Shown: positions 53,693-62,764 of the stretch, piece after piece
Layout: each line of letters opens with the position of its first letter
How positions within the stretch are numbered: position 1 is the stretch's first letter
Assembly: GCA_000513555.1 (NCBI GenBank)
Contig: ALYD01000010.1
Span: 1-64,000, forward strand
Origin: Lachnospiraceae bacterium JC7
GTDB taxonomy: Bacteria > Bacillota > Clostridia > Lachnospirales > Lachnospiraceae
DNA length: 64,000 nt
Reading direction: 5' to 3'
Made by a program: the position numbers and the translations under genes
Notes under the pieces: model-generated
Databases searched by the model: none
Seen by the model: only the letters and a program-made list of their open reading frames with translations
Told to the model about the DNA's origin: nothing

Positions 53693-53751
53693 CTTTCAAA
53701 TGAGCAGCCATACGTTGTGCATGCATAAAAGTATGGCTGCTCATTTGAAAG
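53693..53751. repeat. Perfect 21-bp inverted repeat with 17-nt loop
   Basis: 53693-53713 is exactly complementary to 53731-53751 (arm begins CTTTCAAATGAGCAGCC). There is no T-run, and a terminator already lies 20 bp upstream. Down to 53989 smaller hairpins follow (ACAGC-GAA-GCTGT, GCGC-AAA-GCGC). Together this could be a remnant or copy of an interspersed intergenic element. No gene is seen in 53683-53989. Confidence 0.6.
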
Positions 53752-53989
53752 GCAACGCGGAATCGAACAGCGAAGCTGTGAGATGTGAAGATAAGACTGC
53801 CTTTATTTACATAAACTGTGATTTGGTTGTACACTATATACAAATATATCGAGCGCAAAGCGCCATGTTTGTGCGATTGCAACAAAGGACAAAATGAATA
53901 CTTTGGTGAAGAGACTGAATACATTCTGTTCAGTACATGGTGTGAGAGATAATTCACGAAAGACGGTTTAGTATAATTGAGGTAAGGGG

Positions 53990-55948
53990 ATGAAAGAATA
54001 TAAGGAAAGGAAGGATGCATTACAGATCATAGGTCTGGTACTGAATCATGGATCCGCAACGGCATCTATGATCGCGGAAAATGTAGGAGTTTCCGAAAAG
54101 ACTATCAGAAAACGAATAGCATATGCAAACGATATTCTCAGGGATAACGATGCGGGAATGCTCGTGGCCAGACCAAAGATCGGAATAGTTTTAAGCGGAA
54201 ATCAGGAACAAAGAGGAAAGGCCTTTGATCTTATTTATATGCAGAAGGACGATTCCGGCGATGGCAGCAATGAGCGGATGCTGGAAACATTAAGGCTGGT
54301 CCTCAGGTCGATACACAGGGATACCATCACTATTAATCAGATTTCCGAAGAGCTTTATATGAGCCCACCTACAGTGGCGAGAGAGATAAAGGAGTGCAGA
54401 AAGTGGCTCAGCGGATTCAATATAGAACTTAATTCAGTCAGGAACAAAGGGCTGGAGATAAGATGTACAGAGCTTGATTACAGACAGGCTCTAAAAGAGT
54501 ATATCTGTAAGCTCTGTGACCCGTCTGATATAGACAGAGAGCTCAGATTCTTTTTTCCGGAGCTAAATATCGAACTTATACGTGAGTCTCTTATCTGGGT
54601 GGAGAACGAATGGAACCTTCTCCTTACGGAGTCAAGCTTCGCTGAGATCCTGACCTACCTATGTATAGCAACCTTCGAAAATGTACGTAAAAAACATGAA
54701 CTTAAACTGACATTTTCCGAAGAGGAAGTCAGTCGTTACAATGAGTACAATTTTGCCGAAAAGGTTTTTCGGCAGGTCAATGATCATCTCGGACTTGCTT
54801 CAAGAGCTGAGGAGATAAGATATCTGACTATTCAGATTCTGTGTTCAAAGGTCATTTCTTCTGCCAATGCTGACCCCATAAATATGGTGAGGGAATATGA
54901 CCATAAACTGCGGGATTTCGTAAACAGGACCATAACAGTCGTGTCGGATGTCATGAACACGGATCTATCTCAGGATGAAAGACTTTATGAAGGGCTTCTC
55001 AATCACATAAGGGCGCTGATCTTCCGTCTTAAGTACGGACAGACTGTAGATACTACGGTCAATTCCTATATAAGAGAAAATTTTATCACTACCCTTAAGG
55101 TTTCATGGCTTGTGTCAACATTGTTCGAAGAATACTTCTCTCTTTCCATAGGTGATGATGAACTGAGCTACATAGCACTCTACATTCAGACAGCCATCGA
55201 TTGCAGCCGGAGACCTGCGGAAGCAGTGCTTGTGACAGATCAGAACAGCTCTGTTACCAGACTCATACATGACAGGATACTTCATACATCCATGGATATC
55301 GGTAAGATAGAGGATGTTACAGTGCATCAGTTTCTGAGAAGTAAATATCCTTCAGCGGAGCTGGTCATTTCGCTGGTCCCATTGGAGAGTAAAGACGAGA
55401 GGATCCTGGTGCTGAAGGATCCTTTCCATGAGAAGAACCGGGAAAAGATACATGAAAAGCTTATGGAGCTCAGAGCAAGGAGACATTGGCAGAAACCTCA
55501 TTTCAGCTCGGTATGCCACAGACTGTTCGAGCCGGATCTCATGATGACTGATGTACATTATGAAAATAAGGATGAGCTTCTTTATGACATGTGCAGTCTT
55601 TTGGAAAATAAGGGATATGTGTCGCATGAGTATTATGCCTCTGTGATAAAAAGAGAACGGGCGGCCAATACTGCCATCGGAGGGGATGTGGCCATCCCTC
55701 ATGGGGACATGAATTTCACCAATGAATCTAAGATAGTTGTTGCGGTCCTGGATGAGCCCATAGACTGGGGCGATGAAAAGGTGGATGTTGTATTTCTTCT
55801 CAATATACTTATGAAATCGGAGGCGGAGGTCAGCAAGTGGCAGGCATTTTACAGGCAGTTCATAAGTCTGACTGACTCACGTGAGGCTATAGATAAAATG
55901 AGGGACTGCTGTGATCCGGTGGAACTGTACTGTTATCTGGTACAGTGA
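53990..55948 (+). CDS. PRD-containing PTS transcriptional regulator (MtlR/LicR type) with EIIA domain
   Basis: A 652-residue regulator. N-terminal helix-turn-helix domains (LNHGSATASMIAENVGVSEKTIRKRI, then ISEELYMSPPTVAREIKECRKWL) are followed by two PTS regulation domains at about 180-395, an EIIB-like segment at about 405-490, and a C-terminal EIIA-like domain with AIPHGD (His571), the phosphorylatable site. It senses PTS phosphorylation and probably activates the EIIA-EIIB-EIIC-aldolase genes downstream on the same strand. Confidence 0.9.
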   Translation: MKEYKERKDALQIIGLVLNHGSATASMIAENVGVSEKTIRKRIAYANDILRDNDAGMLVARPKIGIVLSGNQEQRGKAFDLIYMQKDDSGDGSNERMLETLRLVLRSIHRDTITINQISEELYMSPPTVAREIKECRKWLSGFNIELNSVRNKGLEIRCTELDYRQALKEYICKLCDPSDIDRELRFFFPELNIELIRESLIWVENEWNLLLTESSFAEILTYLCIATFENVRKKHELKLTFSEEEVSRYNEYNFAEKVFRQVNDHLGLASRAEEIRYLTIQILCSKVISSANADPINMVREYDHKLRDFVNRTITVVSDVMNTDLSQDERLYEGLLNHIRALIFRLKYGQTVDTTVNSYIRENFITTLKVSWLVSTLFEEYFSLSIGDDELSYIALYIQTAIDCSRRPAEAVLVTDQNSSVTRLIHDRILHTSMDIGKIEDVTVHQFLRSKYPSAELVISLVPLESKDERILVLKDPFHEKNREKIHEKLMELRARRHWQKPHFSSVCHRLFEPDLMMTDVHYENKDELLYDMCSLLENKGYVSHEYYASVIKRERAANTAIGGDVAIPHGDMNFTNESKIVVAVLDEPIDWGDEKVDVVFLLNILMKSEAEVSKWQAFYRQFISLTDSREAIDKMRDCCDPVELYCYLVQ

Positions 55949-56174
55949 GGGGGGATGCGCAAATAAACAAAATCATTCCCTAAATACGGAAAAAGAAAAT
56001 TATTTTTCGCACATGCCAAAATGTTAAAATTTAAGTAAATAAAGAGCTGTTTTAATTCAAACAGCAGGTTCGTGGATGAGTTGTAAAGACAGATAAGACC
56101 GGATGCTGACTGGAAGGATCTGAACATCAGAAAAACATATGTCATGTGAATCAAACAAAAAGGGGGTGGATGTG

Positions 56175-56705
56175 ATGGATCTGAGGGAAATACTGAATCC
56201 TGAGATCATCGATCTCAGGGTGAAGGGAAATACAAAGAGAGAAGTGCTGGAAAATCTGAGTATCCATCTTTTGGAACAGGGATATATAGAGGATGTGAAA
56301 CAGTTTGTTGATGATATATTCCTGAGGGAAGCCGAGGGCCCGACGGGAATGGGCGAGGGACTTTCCATACCGCATGGTAAATCCGAGACAGTAAAAAAGA
56401 TAGGCATAGCCATCGGACGCACACTGAATCCTATAGCATGGGAATCGGATATAAGCGACAGCGGATGGCAGGAGACAAATCTTATCTTTCTTTTCTGTGT
56501 CAGTGTAGATAATTCCTATGCAGAGAATCATTTGCTGCTTCTCAGTGAGCTTGCCGGAAAGCTTGGAAATTACGGACGTGTACAGAGCCTGCTTTCCGCG
56601 GAAACTGCAGATGAAATAATAGAAGGTCTGGTTTCCGATAAAGATGAATATGAATGTGATAGGACAAGCGAGGAAGAGATCGTGGAGCTTGATATCGCAT
56701 TGTAA
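56175..56705 (+). CDS. PTS fructose-family EIIA component
   Basis: 176 residues from the ATG at 56175, preceded by an AGGGGGTG site; a longer frame starts upstream of that site. It has the fructose/mannitol EIIA fold with GPTGMGEGLSIPHGK, His67 being the phospho-acceptor from HPr. The C-terminal 25 residues are acidic and extend beyond the usual domain end. It passes phosphate to the EIIB encoded next. Confidence 0.9.
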   Translation: MDLREILNPEIIDLRVKGNTKREVLENLSIHLLEQGYIEDVKQFVDDIFLREAEGPTGMGEGLSIPHGKSETVKKIGIAIGRTLNPIAWESDISDSGWQETNLIFLFCVSVDNSYAENHLLLLSELAGKLGNYGRVQSLLSAETADEIIEGLVSDKDEYECDRTSEEEIVELDIAL

Positions 56706-56738
56706 TAAGTGAAGAAAAAATAAAAGGGAGGTGAAGAT

Positions 56739-57050
56739 GTGAATATCGTAGGCATTACCGCCTGCACAGCGGGTATAGCACATACCTACATCGTTGCGGA
56801 AAAGATTCAAAAGGCAGCGGAAGAGGCGGGCAACAGGTGTAAGATCGAGACCCAGGGAACTGTAGGTGTACAGAATGGTCTCACGGCACAGGATATCGCA
56901 GAGGCGGATGTGGTGATAGTGGCACATGACATTCAGGTGCACGGGCTCGAGCGTTTCAAAGGGAAACCTACTGTAGACATTCCTATCAGCGTGGCGATGA
57001 AGAGTCCGAAAAGTCTGATAGCAACTATTCAGAAAAAGTTGGCCAAGTAA
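56739..57050 (+). CDS. PTS fructose-family EIIB component
   Basis: 103 residues, starting at a GTG with GGGAGG 6 nt upstream; the overlapping ATG two bases earlier hits a stop at once. It begins NIVGITACTAGIAHTY, with Cys9 as the phosphorylated residue, and continues in the canonical fructose EIIB pattern (VVIVAHDIQVHGLERF). It is a stand-alone domain, not fused to EIIC as in typical FruA. Confidence 0.92.
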   Translation: MNIVGITACTAGIAHTYIVAEKIQKAAEEAGNRCKIETQGTVGVQNGLTAQDIAEADVVIVAHDIQVHGLERFKGKPTVDIPISVAMKSPKSLIATIQKKLAK

Positions 57051-57139
57051 AGGTCGAAGGAAAATTAAACCATTGATTCAGTCCTTTCTGTGAAAGAGGA
57101 CTGAGCACAAAAATACATTAATGGAAGGGGAAGTAAAAA

Positions 57140-58255
57140 ATGAGTATTAAGGAATTGAAGAAACATTTGATGACCGGCATTTCTTACATGATTCCGATGG
57201 TAGTGGCAGGCGGTATGCTGGGAGCTTTTGCAAAGCTCTTCGGAACCTACAATATCGGAAGTCTGGGACCTGAGGCAGGTGCAACAGCATTCTCAAATCT
57301 GAATGCCTTCACATGGACAGAGTTCTGGTGGGCTATCAGTAAGCTTTCGGATTTCGCCATGAGCTTTGCGGTTCCTGTTATGGCTGCGGGAATTGCATAT
57401 TCCATGGCTGATCGTCCCGGCATCGTTCCTGCCTTTGTAATGGGTTATGTGGCGAATCAGGCAAAGGCCGGTTTCCTGGGCGGTATGCTCATGGCCTTCA
57501 TCGTAGGCTTCATAGTCAACTGGATGAAGAAGTGGAAGCTTCCCAAGGTTCTGGAAAGTCTTAAGCCGGTAATGATCATTCCGGTGCTTTCCACCTTCCT
57601 GGCAGGTATGTTTTTCTTCATGGTGGTATGCCATCCGATGGCAGCTGCAATGACAGCTATCCAGATGTGGATCCAGTCACTTTCCAACGGTTCTCTCTTC
57701 ATCATCGGCGCAGTTATCGGTGGATGCATGGGCTTCGATATGGGCGGTCCTATCAACAAGACAGCTTCCATGGCTGCCAATGCCTTGTTCGCTGACAACC
57801 CTGAAGGCATCGGTTCCGCAGCCGAGTCCGCAAAGATCATCGGCGGTATGACACCTCCTATAGGTATCGGTATCGCTACACTCATCGCAAAGAAAAAGTT
57901 TACAGAGGAAGAGAGAAATGCAGGTCTTTCGATGATCCCTATGGGACTCTGCTTCATAACAGAAGGTGTTCTGCCGTTTGCAGCCAATGATCCTCTGAGA
58001 GTCATCCCTTCATCTATGATCGGTTCAGCCATCGCATCAGGTCTTGCAATGGCGTGGGGATGCCATACACCTGCGGCTCACGGAGGAGTTTTCATCCTTC
58101 CTGTGACTGAGAGATGGTACATGTTCGTTCTTGCACTTATCATCGGTTCAGCAGTTACTGCAGTATCCTATGCGTTCTTAAGGAAACCAGCTTCAGAAGA
58201 GTCTGTTAAGGAAGAAGAGGTTAACGACGAGCTTGAGATCGCCATCAATGTATGA
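57140..58255 (+). CDS. PTS fructose-family EIIC permease
   Basis: A 371-residue membrane protein starting KKHLMTGISYMIPMVVAGG, with the fructose EIIC signature GFDMGGPINKTASMAANALFADNP and a conserved GMTPPIGIG stretch. It transports and phosphorylates the sugar together with EIIA and EIIB. The split A, B, C layout with a dedicated PRD regulator and aldolase suggests a sugar other than plain fructose (for example tagatose or mannosylglycerate-like); unproven. Confidence 0.92.
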   Translation: MSIKELKKHLMTGISYMIPMVVAGGMLGAFAKLFGTYNIGSLGPEAGATAFSNLNAFTWTEFWWAISKLSDFAMSFAVPVMAAGIAYSMADRPGIVPAFVMGYVANQAKAGFLGGMLMAFIVGFIVNWMKKWKLPKVLESLKPVMIIPVLSTFLAGMFFFMVVCHPMAAAMTAIQMWIQSLSNGSLFIIGAVIGGCMGFDMGGPINKTASMAANALFADNPEGIGSAAESAKIIGGMTPPIGIGIATLIAKKKFTEEERNAGLSMIPMGLCFITEGVLPFAANDPLRVIPSSMIGSAIASGLAMAWGCHTPAAHGGVFILPVTERWYMFVLALIIGSAVTAVSYAFLRKPASEESVKEEEVNDELEIAINV

Positions 58256-58273
58256 TGATGTAGAGGTTAAATT

Positions 58274-59182
58274 ATGTTCGTTTCTATGAAAGATATACTG
58301 GAGCATGCCAATGCCTGCAATTACGCGGTAATGGCTGTAAACAGTGTAAATATGGAGATGGCGAGGGCTGTCATCGAAGCCGCTCAGGAGAAACATTCGC
58401 CCATAATCATTAACTTAGGTGTAGGTCAGATGAAGAAGCTGGCACATCCCACGGAAATGGTGCCTATGATACGTGAAATGGCAGAGAGAGCTGACGTGCC
58501 GGTGGCATTGAACCTGGATCACGGGTCAAAGTTCGAAGATGAAATTTCGGCCATGAGGTATGGCTTCACTTCGGTGATGATAGACTGCTCGGCACTTCCA
58601 TATGAGGAGAATGTAAAACGTGTGGCAAATATCGTTGCACTGGCTCATGCAAAGGGAATCGCAGTTGAAGGTGAGCTCGGCCATGTTGGGCAGGCCTTCC
58701 AGGGTGATGACGGAAAGGTGGATCTCTATACCAATGTTGCTCAGGCGAGAGACTATGTTGACCGTACAGGGGTGGATGCCCTTGCGGTGGCTATAGGAAC
58801 AGCTCATGGGGATTATCCGAAGGGTATGACTCCGAGGCTTGATTTTGAGAGACTGAAGGAGCTGAAGGCAGAGCTCAGGATGCCGCTGGTGCTTCATGGA
58901 GGTTCAGGTTCCGGTGAGGAGAACATCCGAAGAGCCGTGGAGTGCGGCATCAATAAGATCAATGTCTGCACCGATGCATTCCATGCGGCAGAGGATGCCA
59001 TGAAGGCGAAATGGGCTGAGAATCCGAAGGCGAACTATCTGGAGATCATGGCGGCGGCTGAGGCTGCAGTAAAGAGATTTGTCATGGATTACATAGATAT
59101 GATAGGTTCGGCTGACAGGTACGGATATGGCGAGTATCTCGCCGAAAAGGAAGATATAGTGGTACTGAAGAAGACTGGCTGA
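58274..59182 (+). CDS. Class II ketose-bisphosphate aldolase
   Basis: A 302-residue zinc aldolase of the FbaA/GatY/KbaY family. ANACNYAVMAVNSVNMEMARAVIEAA is the family start; NLDHG, EGELGHVG, GTAHGDYP and LHGGSGSG supply zinc ligands and substrate contacts. It splits a ketose 1,6-bisphosphate. Encoded 18 bp after the EIIC gene, it probably acts on the phosphorylated product of this PTS, which would need a second phosphorylation by a kinase not seen here. Confidence 0.9.
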   Translation: MFVSMKDILEHANACNYAVMAVNSVNMEMARAVIEAAQEKHSPIIINLGVGQMKKLAHPTEMVPMIREMAERADVPVALNLDHGSKFEDEISAMRYGFTSVMIDCSALPYEENVKRVANIVALAHAKGIAVEGELGHVGQAFQGDDGKVDLYTNVAQARDYVDRTGVDALAVAIGTAHGDYPKGMTPRLDFERLKELKAELRMPLVLHGGSGSGEENIRRAVECGINKINVCTDAFHAAEDAMKAKWAENPKANYLEIMAAAEAAVKRFVMDYIDMIGSADRYGYGEYLAEKEDIVVLKKTG

Positions 59183-59297
59183 ATCCGGTTTATACGATTC
59201 GGAGATGTTTCAGTTCAGTACGGAAGATGAGGTTAGAATCCTGATCATGCAGTAAAGAATGGCACGAAACAGGCTGTCTGAACAATGGAGGGGTGAT

Positions 59298-59492
59298 ATG
59301 TTGAGATTTATTATAATGCTGATAATTCTTATCGCAGGACTGGGCAGCCTGCTTCAGGCCAAGCTGGAATTTGCCAGAAGGCAGCGTATAGAGCCGGATA
59401 ATAAATGGAGTTATCGTGAACAGATCTGGAGACGCGTAGGCTATTTCCTCTGTGCCGTGGATTTCATAATCGCCGGATTTATCAATTTCTGA
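59298..59492 (+). CDS. 64-residue membrane protein of unknown function
   Basis: Starts at the ATG at 59298, with GGAGGGG 4-5 nt upstream. An N-terminal membrane segment (LRFIIMLIILIAGLGSLLQ) is followed by a basic loop and a second hydrophobic segment (VGYFLCAVDFIIAGF). A strong terminator follows. The family is not recognised. Confidence 0.65.
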   Translation: MLRFIIMLIILIAGLGSLLQAKLEFARRQRIEPDNKWSYREQIWRRVGYFLCAVDFIIAGFINF

Positions 59493-59518
59493 TGATAACA
59501 TCATATTTAGAAAGACAG

Positions 59519-59554
59519 TCTCCCTGCAGATATATCCTGCGGGGAGATTTTTTT
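59519..59554 (+). terminator. Intrinsic terminator
   Basis: TCTCCCTGCAG and CTGCGGGGAGA pair with one mismatch and a 7-nt loop, followed by TTTTTTT. It ends the PTS region and the small membrane protein gene. Confidence 0.85.
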
Positions 59555-59685
59555 GTCTGTAAATGGTGGGAAGATATGACAATTTTCTTCAGTAAATATG
59601 AAAGATTTAGTCCATGTAATGAAATATGATCTACTATATGGTAAATTTAGGTGAAAATTCGAAGCGGAATAGGAGTGTCACAAAT

Positions 59686-60162
59686 ATGGAAACGAGATCC
59701 AAATGGACTATCGAAGAGTTGAAAAAATACCAGTTTGCAACATTATTTAAGATGCATAAAGCCTATGTATGTTTTGTTTCGATCCTTGATATACTGCTTC
59801 TGATAGTTGCAGTTGCTTCATTTCATTATGGATATAATATATTGGCGATTGAATCAGTTGTATTTGCCATTTCGCTGCCTTTAAGTATTTACATTATCAC
59901 GATATTCAGAGTGAAAAGAAATTACAGTTCCAGTAAATTCCTGCAAAACACTGTTACAACGTTTAAATTTGATGAAGACCGGTTTGAAGCCATCACCGAT
60001 AGAGGAAGTTCTGTTATCGCATATGCTGACCTCTATAGGATCCTTGAAACAAAAACCAATTTTTATTTTTTTATGAGTAATAATCAGGCATTAACTGTGA
60101 TCAAGGAAAACTGTTCACCTGAACTTATTTCATTTTTACATGAAAAGACATTGAAAAAATAA
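59686..60162 (+). CDS. YcxB-like membrane protein
   Basis: 158 residues from the ATG at 59686 (AGGAG 10 nt upstream). Two hydrophobic segments (CFVSILDILLLIVAVASF and VVFAISLPLSIYIITIF) precede a soluble C-terminal domain (TFKFDEDRFEAITDRGSSVIAYADLYRILETKTNFYFFMSNNQALTVIK), the pattern of YcxB-like proteins. Function unknown. The SpoU methyltransferase gene starts 2 bp after its stop, so the two are coupled. Confidence 0.72.
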   Translation: METRSKWTIEELKKYQFATLFKMHKAYVCFVSILDILLLIVAVASFHYGYNILAIESVVFAISLPLSIYIITIFRVKRNYSSSKFLQNTVTTFKFDEDRFEAITDRGSSVIAYADLYRILETKTNFYFFMSNNQALTVIKENCSPELISFLHEKTLKK

Positions 60163-60164
60163 CT

Positions 60165-61043
60165 ATGAATTTACGCTTTATAACTATTTCAAATCTTGAA
60201 GATGCCAATGTTTCCATCTTTTCACAGTACAAGGAAAATCAGCTGGTCCATTACAATGAACCTGCGCTTGGGCTTTTCATAGCAGAGAGTCCCAAGGTCA
60301 TATTCAGGGCTATGGATGCAGGCTATGAACCGGTTTCTTTACTGGTAGAGGATAAGACCATAGAGAGCAGGGAAGCTTCAGAGCTTTGGGAGATGCTTCG
60401 GAGGATGCCTGATAATAACGGTGATACACCTGTTTATGTCGGAGATATGAAGCTTTTGTCCCGGATCACCGGTTTCAAACTTACAAGAGGTGTGCTTTGC
60501 GCCATGAAAAGAAGGAAGCTTCCGGATGTAAAGGAACTCTGTAAAGATTTCCGTCGTATAGCGGTGCTTGAAAATGTTGTGAACCCGACAAACGTGGGAG
60601 CTATCTTCCGTTCAGCTGCAGCCCTCAATATAGATGCGGTCCTTCTGACATCAGGCTGCAGTGATCCTTTGTATAGACGTGCGGCAAGAGTCAGCATGGG
60701 AACCGTATTTCAGATCCCCTGGACCTACATCTCATCAGAAGAACATTCCCATGATGAAAATCCATTCTGGCCTGAGAAGGGAATGGATCTGCTTAAGTCC
60801 ATGGGATTCAAAACTGTGGCCATGGCGCTTCGTGACCGGTCCGTAAGCATTGACCATCCGGAGCTTATGAAGGAACCAAAGCTTGCCATAATTCTCGGAA
60901 CAGAGGGGGAAGGTCTCATGGATGAGACCATAACGGCTTGCGACTACGTGGTAAAGATCCCTATGTCCCATGGGGTGGATTCTCTTAATGTTGCCGCCGC
61001 CAGCGCAGTGGTGTTCTGGCAGCTGGGTCAAAAGGGCGTGTAA
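60165..61043 (+). CDS. SpoU/TrmH-family RNA 2'-O-methyltransferase
   Basis: A 292-residue enzyme with an N-terminal substrate-binding domain of about 110 residues and a SPOUT catalytic domain. Motif 1 is ENVVNPTNVGAIFRSAAAL (Asn and Arg), motif 2 AIILGTEGEGL, motif 3 IPMSHGVDSLNVAAASAVV. It methylates ribose in tRNA or rRNA; the target is not determinable. It has no ribosome binding site of its own, consistent with coupling to the preceding gene. Confidence 0.9.
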   Translation: MNLRFITISNLEDANVSIFSQYKENQLVHYNEPALGLFIAESPKVIFRAMDAGYEPVSLLVEDKTIESREASELWEMLRRMPDNNGDTPVYVGDMKLLSRITGFKLTRGVLCAMKRRKLPDVKELCKDFRRIAVLENVVNPTNVGAIFRSAAALNIDAVLLTSGCSDPLYRRAARVSMGTVFQIPWTYISSEEHSHDENPFWPEKGMDLLKSMGFKTVAMALRDRSVSIDHPELMKEPKLAIILGTEGEGLMDETITACDYVVKIPMSHGVDSLNVAAASAVVFWQLGQKGV

Positions 61044-61069
61044 CAGGTTATAATAAAAAGGAGTTTGAT

Positions 61070-61345
61070 ATGGATTTTAGAGGAAAGAAAATTGACGATC
61101 TCATCGTTAATCTGGAATTTGCGGATGGAACATCTGCGGATTATGGTGTACATAAGTATTTCTGTTTCGAAGGGAAGGAGTACTTTGCCATGCTTCCTTT
61201 GATCGGGAAGAACCAGCTTGACCATACAAAGAAGTGTGTGCTGTATGAGGTTCAGGAGGATGCTGAAAAGAATCCTGTTGTCGTATATATCGAAGATGAT
61301 GGAGAATATGAAAGAGCAGCAAACTACTATTCCACATTAGCTTGA
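61070..61345 (+). CDS. DUF1292 protein
   Basis: A 91-residue protein. FADGTSADYGVHKYFCFEGKEYFAMLPL and VLYEVQEDAEKNPVVVYIEDDGEYERAANYY match the DUF1292 pattern common in Firmicutes. AAAAGGAG precedes the ATG. It lies 26 bp after the methyltransferase gene and is probably cotranscribed. Function unknown. Confidence 0.82.
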   Translation: MDFRGKKIDDLIVNLEFADGTSADYGVHKYFCFEGKEYFAMLPLIGKNQLDHTKKCVLYEVQEDAEKNPVVVYIEDDGEYERAANYYSTLA

Positions 61346-61395
61346 TTCATGGACGGAGATCCTGTTTGGAAATCATAGGCTGAGATCAGATCGGT

Positions 61396-61446
61396 AAAGA
61401 CCGGGTGAGCGTAGCATTTAACGATACGCTCCATCCGGTCTTTTTT
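61396..61446 (+). terminator. Intrinsic terminator
   Basis: AAAGACCGG and CCGGTCTTT arms with an inner GAGCGTA/TACGCTC stem, followed by TTTTTT. It closes the YcxB-SpoU-DUF1292 group. Confidence 0.85.
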
Positions 61447-61517
61447 AATTTGGGTTTATAATTAATAAAGTATTTGTTTCAAGGTATCTATTCTGTACCT
61501 GAGAATGAGTTTATATA

Positions 61518-62498
61518 TTATTTTTCAAAAGGATATGTTATGTCGAACTGTTTTCTTATGGTGTCCATCTGACGCATGATCTCCAGAGTTTCGGAATGAG
61601 GCATCTCAGGACATTCCAGTTTTCCGTTTTCAATTGCAGCTTTACATGCCAGGACCTCATATTCATAGCCGGATATCTGCTCAGGTACTTTTATCCGCTG
61701 GAGCAGTTCAGGATTTTTTCTGTCAGAGGAATAGACTCTTATCTCCTGAGGATTATTGATATTCTCAACTTCGATAAAGCCGTCGGTTCCTACTATAAGT
61801 CCCATTCTGTTTGACAGTCCATAGATGGTGGTGAAGAGACTTGCCATGCAGCCATCAGCATACCGGACCATAACATTGTCCTGACCATCGACTCCGGTGT
61901 CTGTCATAATGCAGGAGGCATGGATAGCTTTGATATCATCGCCATGCACCATACTTGCGAAATTGAGCGGATATACGGTGAGATCCAAAAGCGCTCCTCC
62001 TGCCAGTTCAGGATTGATGATCCTTTCATGGGTGTCTATCCTGTAGCCCAGGTTTGCGGAGATACTTACGATCTTTCCGATGGTATTTTTTTCAAGGAGA
62101 TCTGTGATGATCTTTCTGGATGGCATGTAGCGTGTCCAGATAGCCTCGGTGAGAAAGACCTTCTTTTTCTCTGCAAGTTCAATCATTTCACGGGCTTCAG
62201 CTTCATTTACCGCGAATGCCTTCTCGCACAGAACATTCCTTCCGGCATCGATGGCGGCTTTTGTCCATTTGCAATGGTGAGAGTGAGGAAGTGCGATATA
62301 AACCAGGTCGATCCGGTCATCCTTAAGCATCTCATCATAGGAACCATAGGCTTTTTCTGCATGGTATTTTTCTGCAAATGCCTTTGTCTTTTCAGTATCT
62401 CTTGAAGCTACAGCATATAGTTCAATGTCATCCATTTTTATGATGGTCTCAGCCATTTTCACAGCTATCCCACCCAGTCCCAATATAGCGAATTTCAT
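61518..62498 (-). CDS. Gfo/Idh/MocA-family oxidoreductase
   Basis: A 326-residue NAD(P)-dependent enzyme. The Rossmann start is AILGLGGIAVKMAETI. YIALPHSHHCKW and CEKAFAVNEAEA give the family's EKP-like motif with Ala in place of Pro. The C-terminal domain is beta-rich. Substrates are sugars, inositols or diols; dihydrodiol dehydrogenase-like members look similar. GGAGG precedes the ATG. It is monocistronic. Confidence 0.87.
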   Translation of the reverse strand: MKFAILGLGGIAVKMAETIIKMDDIELYAVASRDTEKTKAFAEKYHAEKAYGSYDEMLKDDRIDLVYIALPHSHHCKWTKAAIDAGRNVLCEKAFAVNEAEAREMIELAEKKKVFLTEAIWTRYMPSRKIITDLLEKNTIGKIVSISANLGYRIDTHERIINPELAGGALLDLTVYPLNFASMVHGDDIKAIHASCIMTDTGVDGQDNVMVRYADGCMASLFTTIYGLSNRMGLIVGTDGFIEVENINNPQEIRVYSSDRKNPELLQRIKVPEQISGYEYEVLACKAAIENGKLECPEMPHSETLEIMRQMDTIRKQFDITYPFEK

Positions 62499-62764
62499 AA
62501 AGAACCTCCTGTTTGAAAGAATTCATGACACAGTATATTTAAACACCCGGGATTGATATGCTGCAAGCACTACAGTATTGATAGCATGTTATTTTTTATC
62601 GGATAAATGAAATCTCAACTATGTTTTCAGCACCCGAAAATGGTATGCTATAGGTAGTTATCGGTTCGTGAAATTGAAAATCTGAAACTCAGTATACCGG
62701 CGTAGCAGGATATGTACCTGCGGGTCTTGCATATCCGGTTTTATGGTGACTTATGGAGGTAAAT

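Noticed and set aside
53589-54020. 143-codon minus-strand ORF over the inverted repeat region
   Set aside because: It spans a terminator and a perfect inverted repeat and extends antisense into the PRD regulator gene; no start signal.
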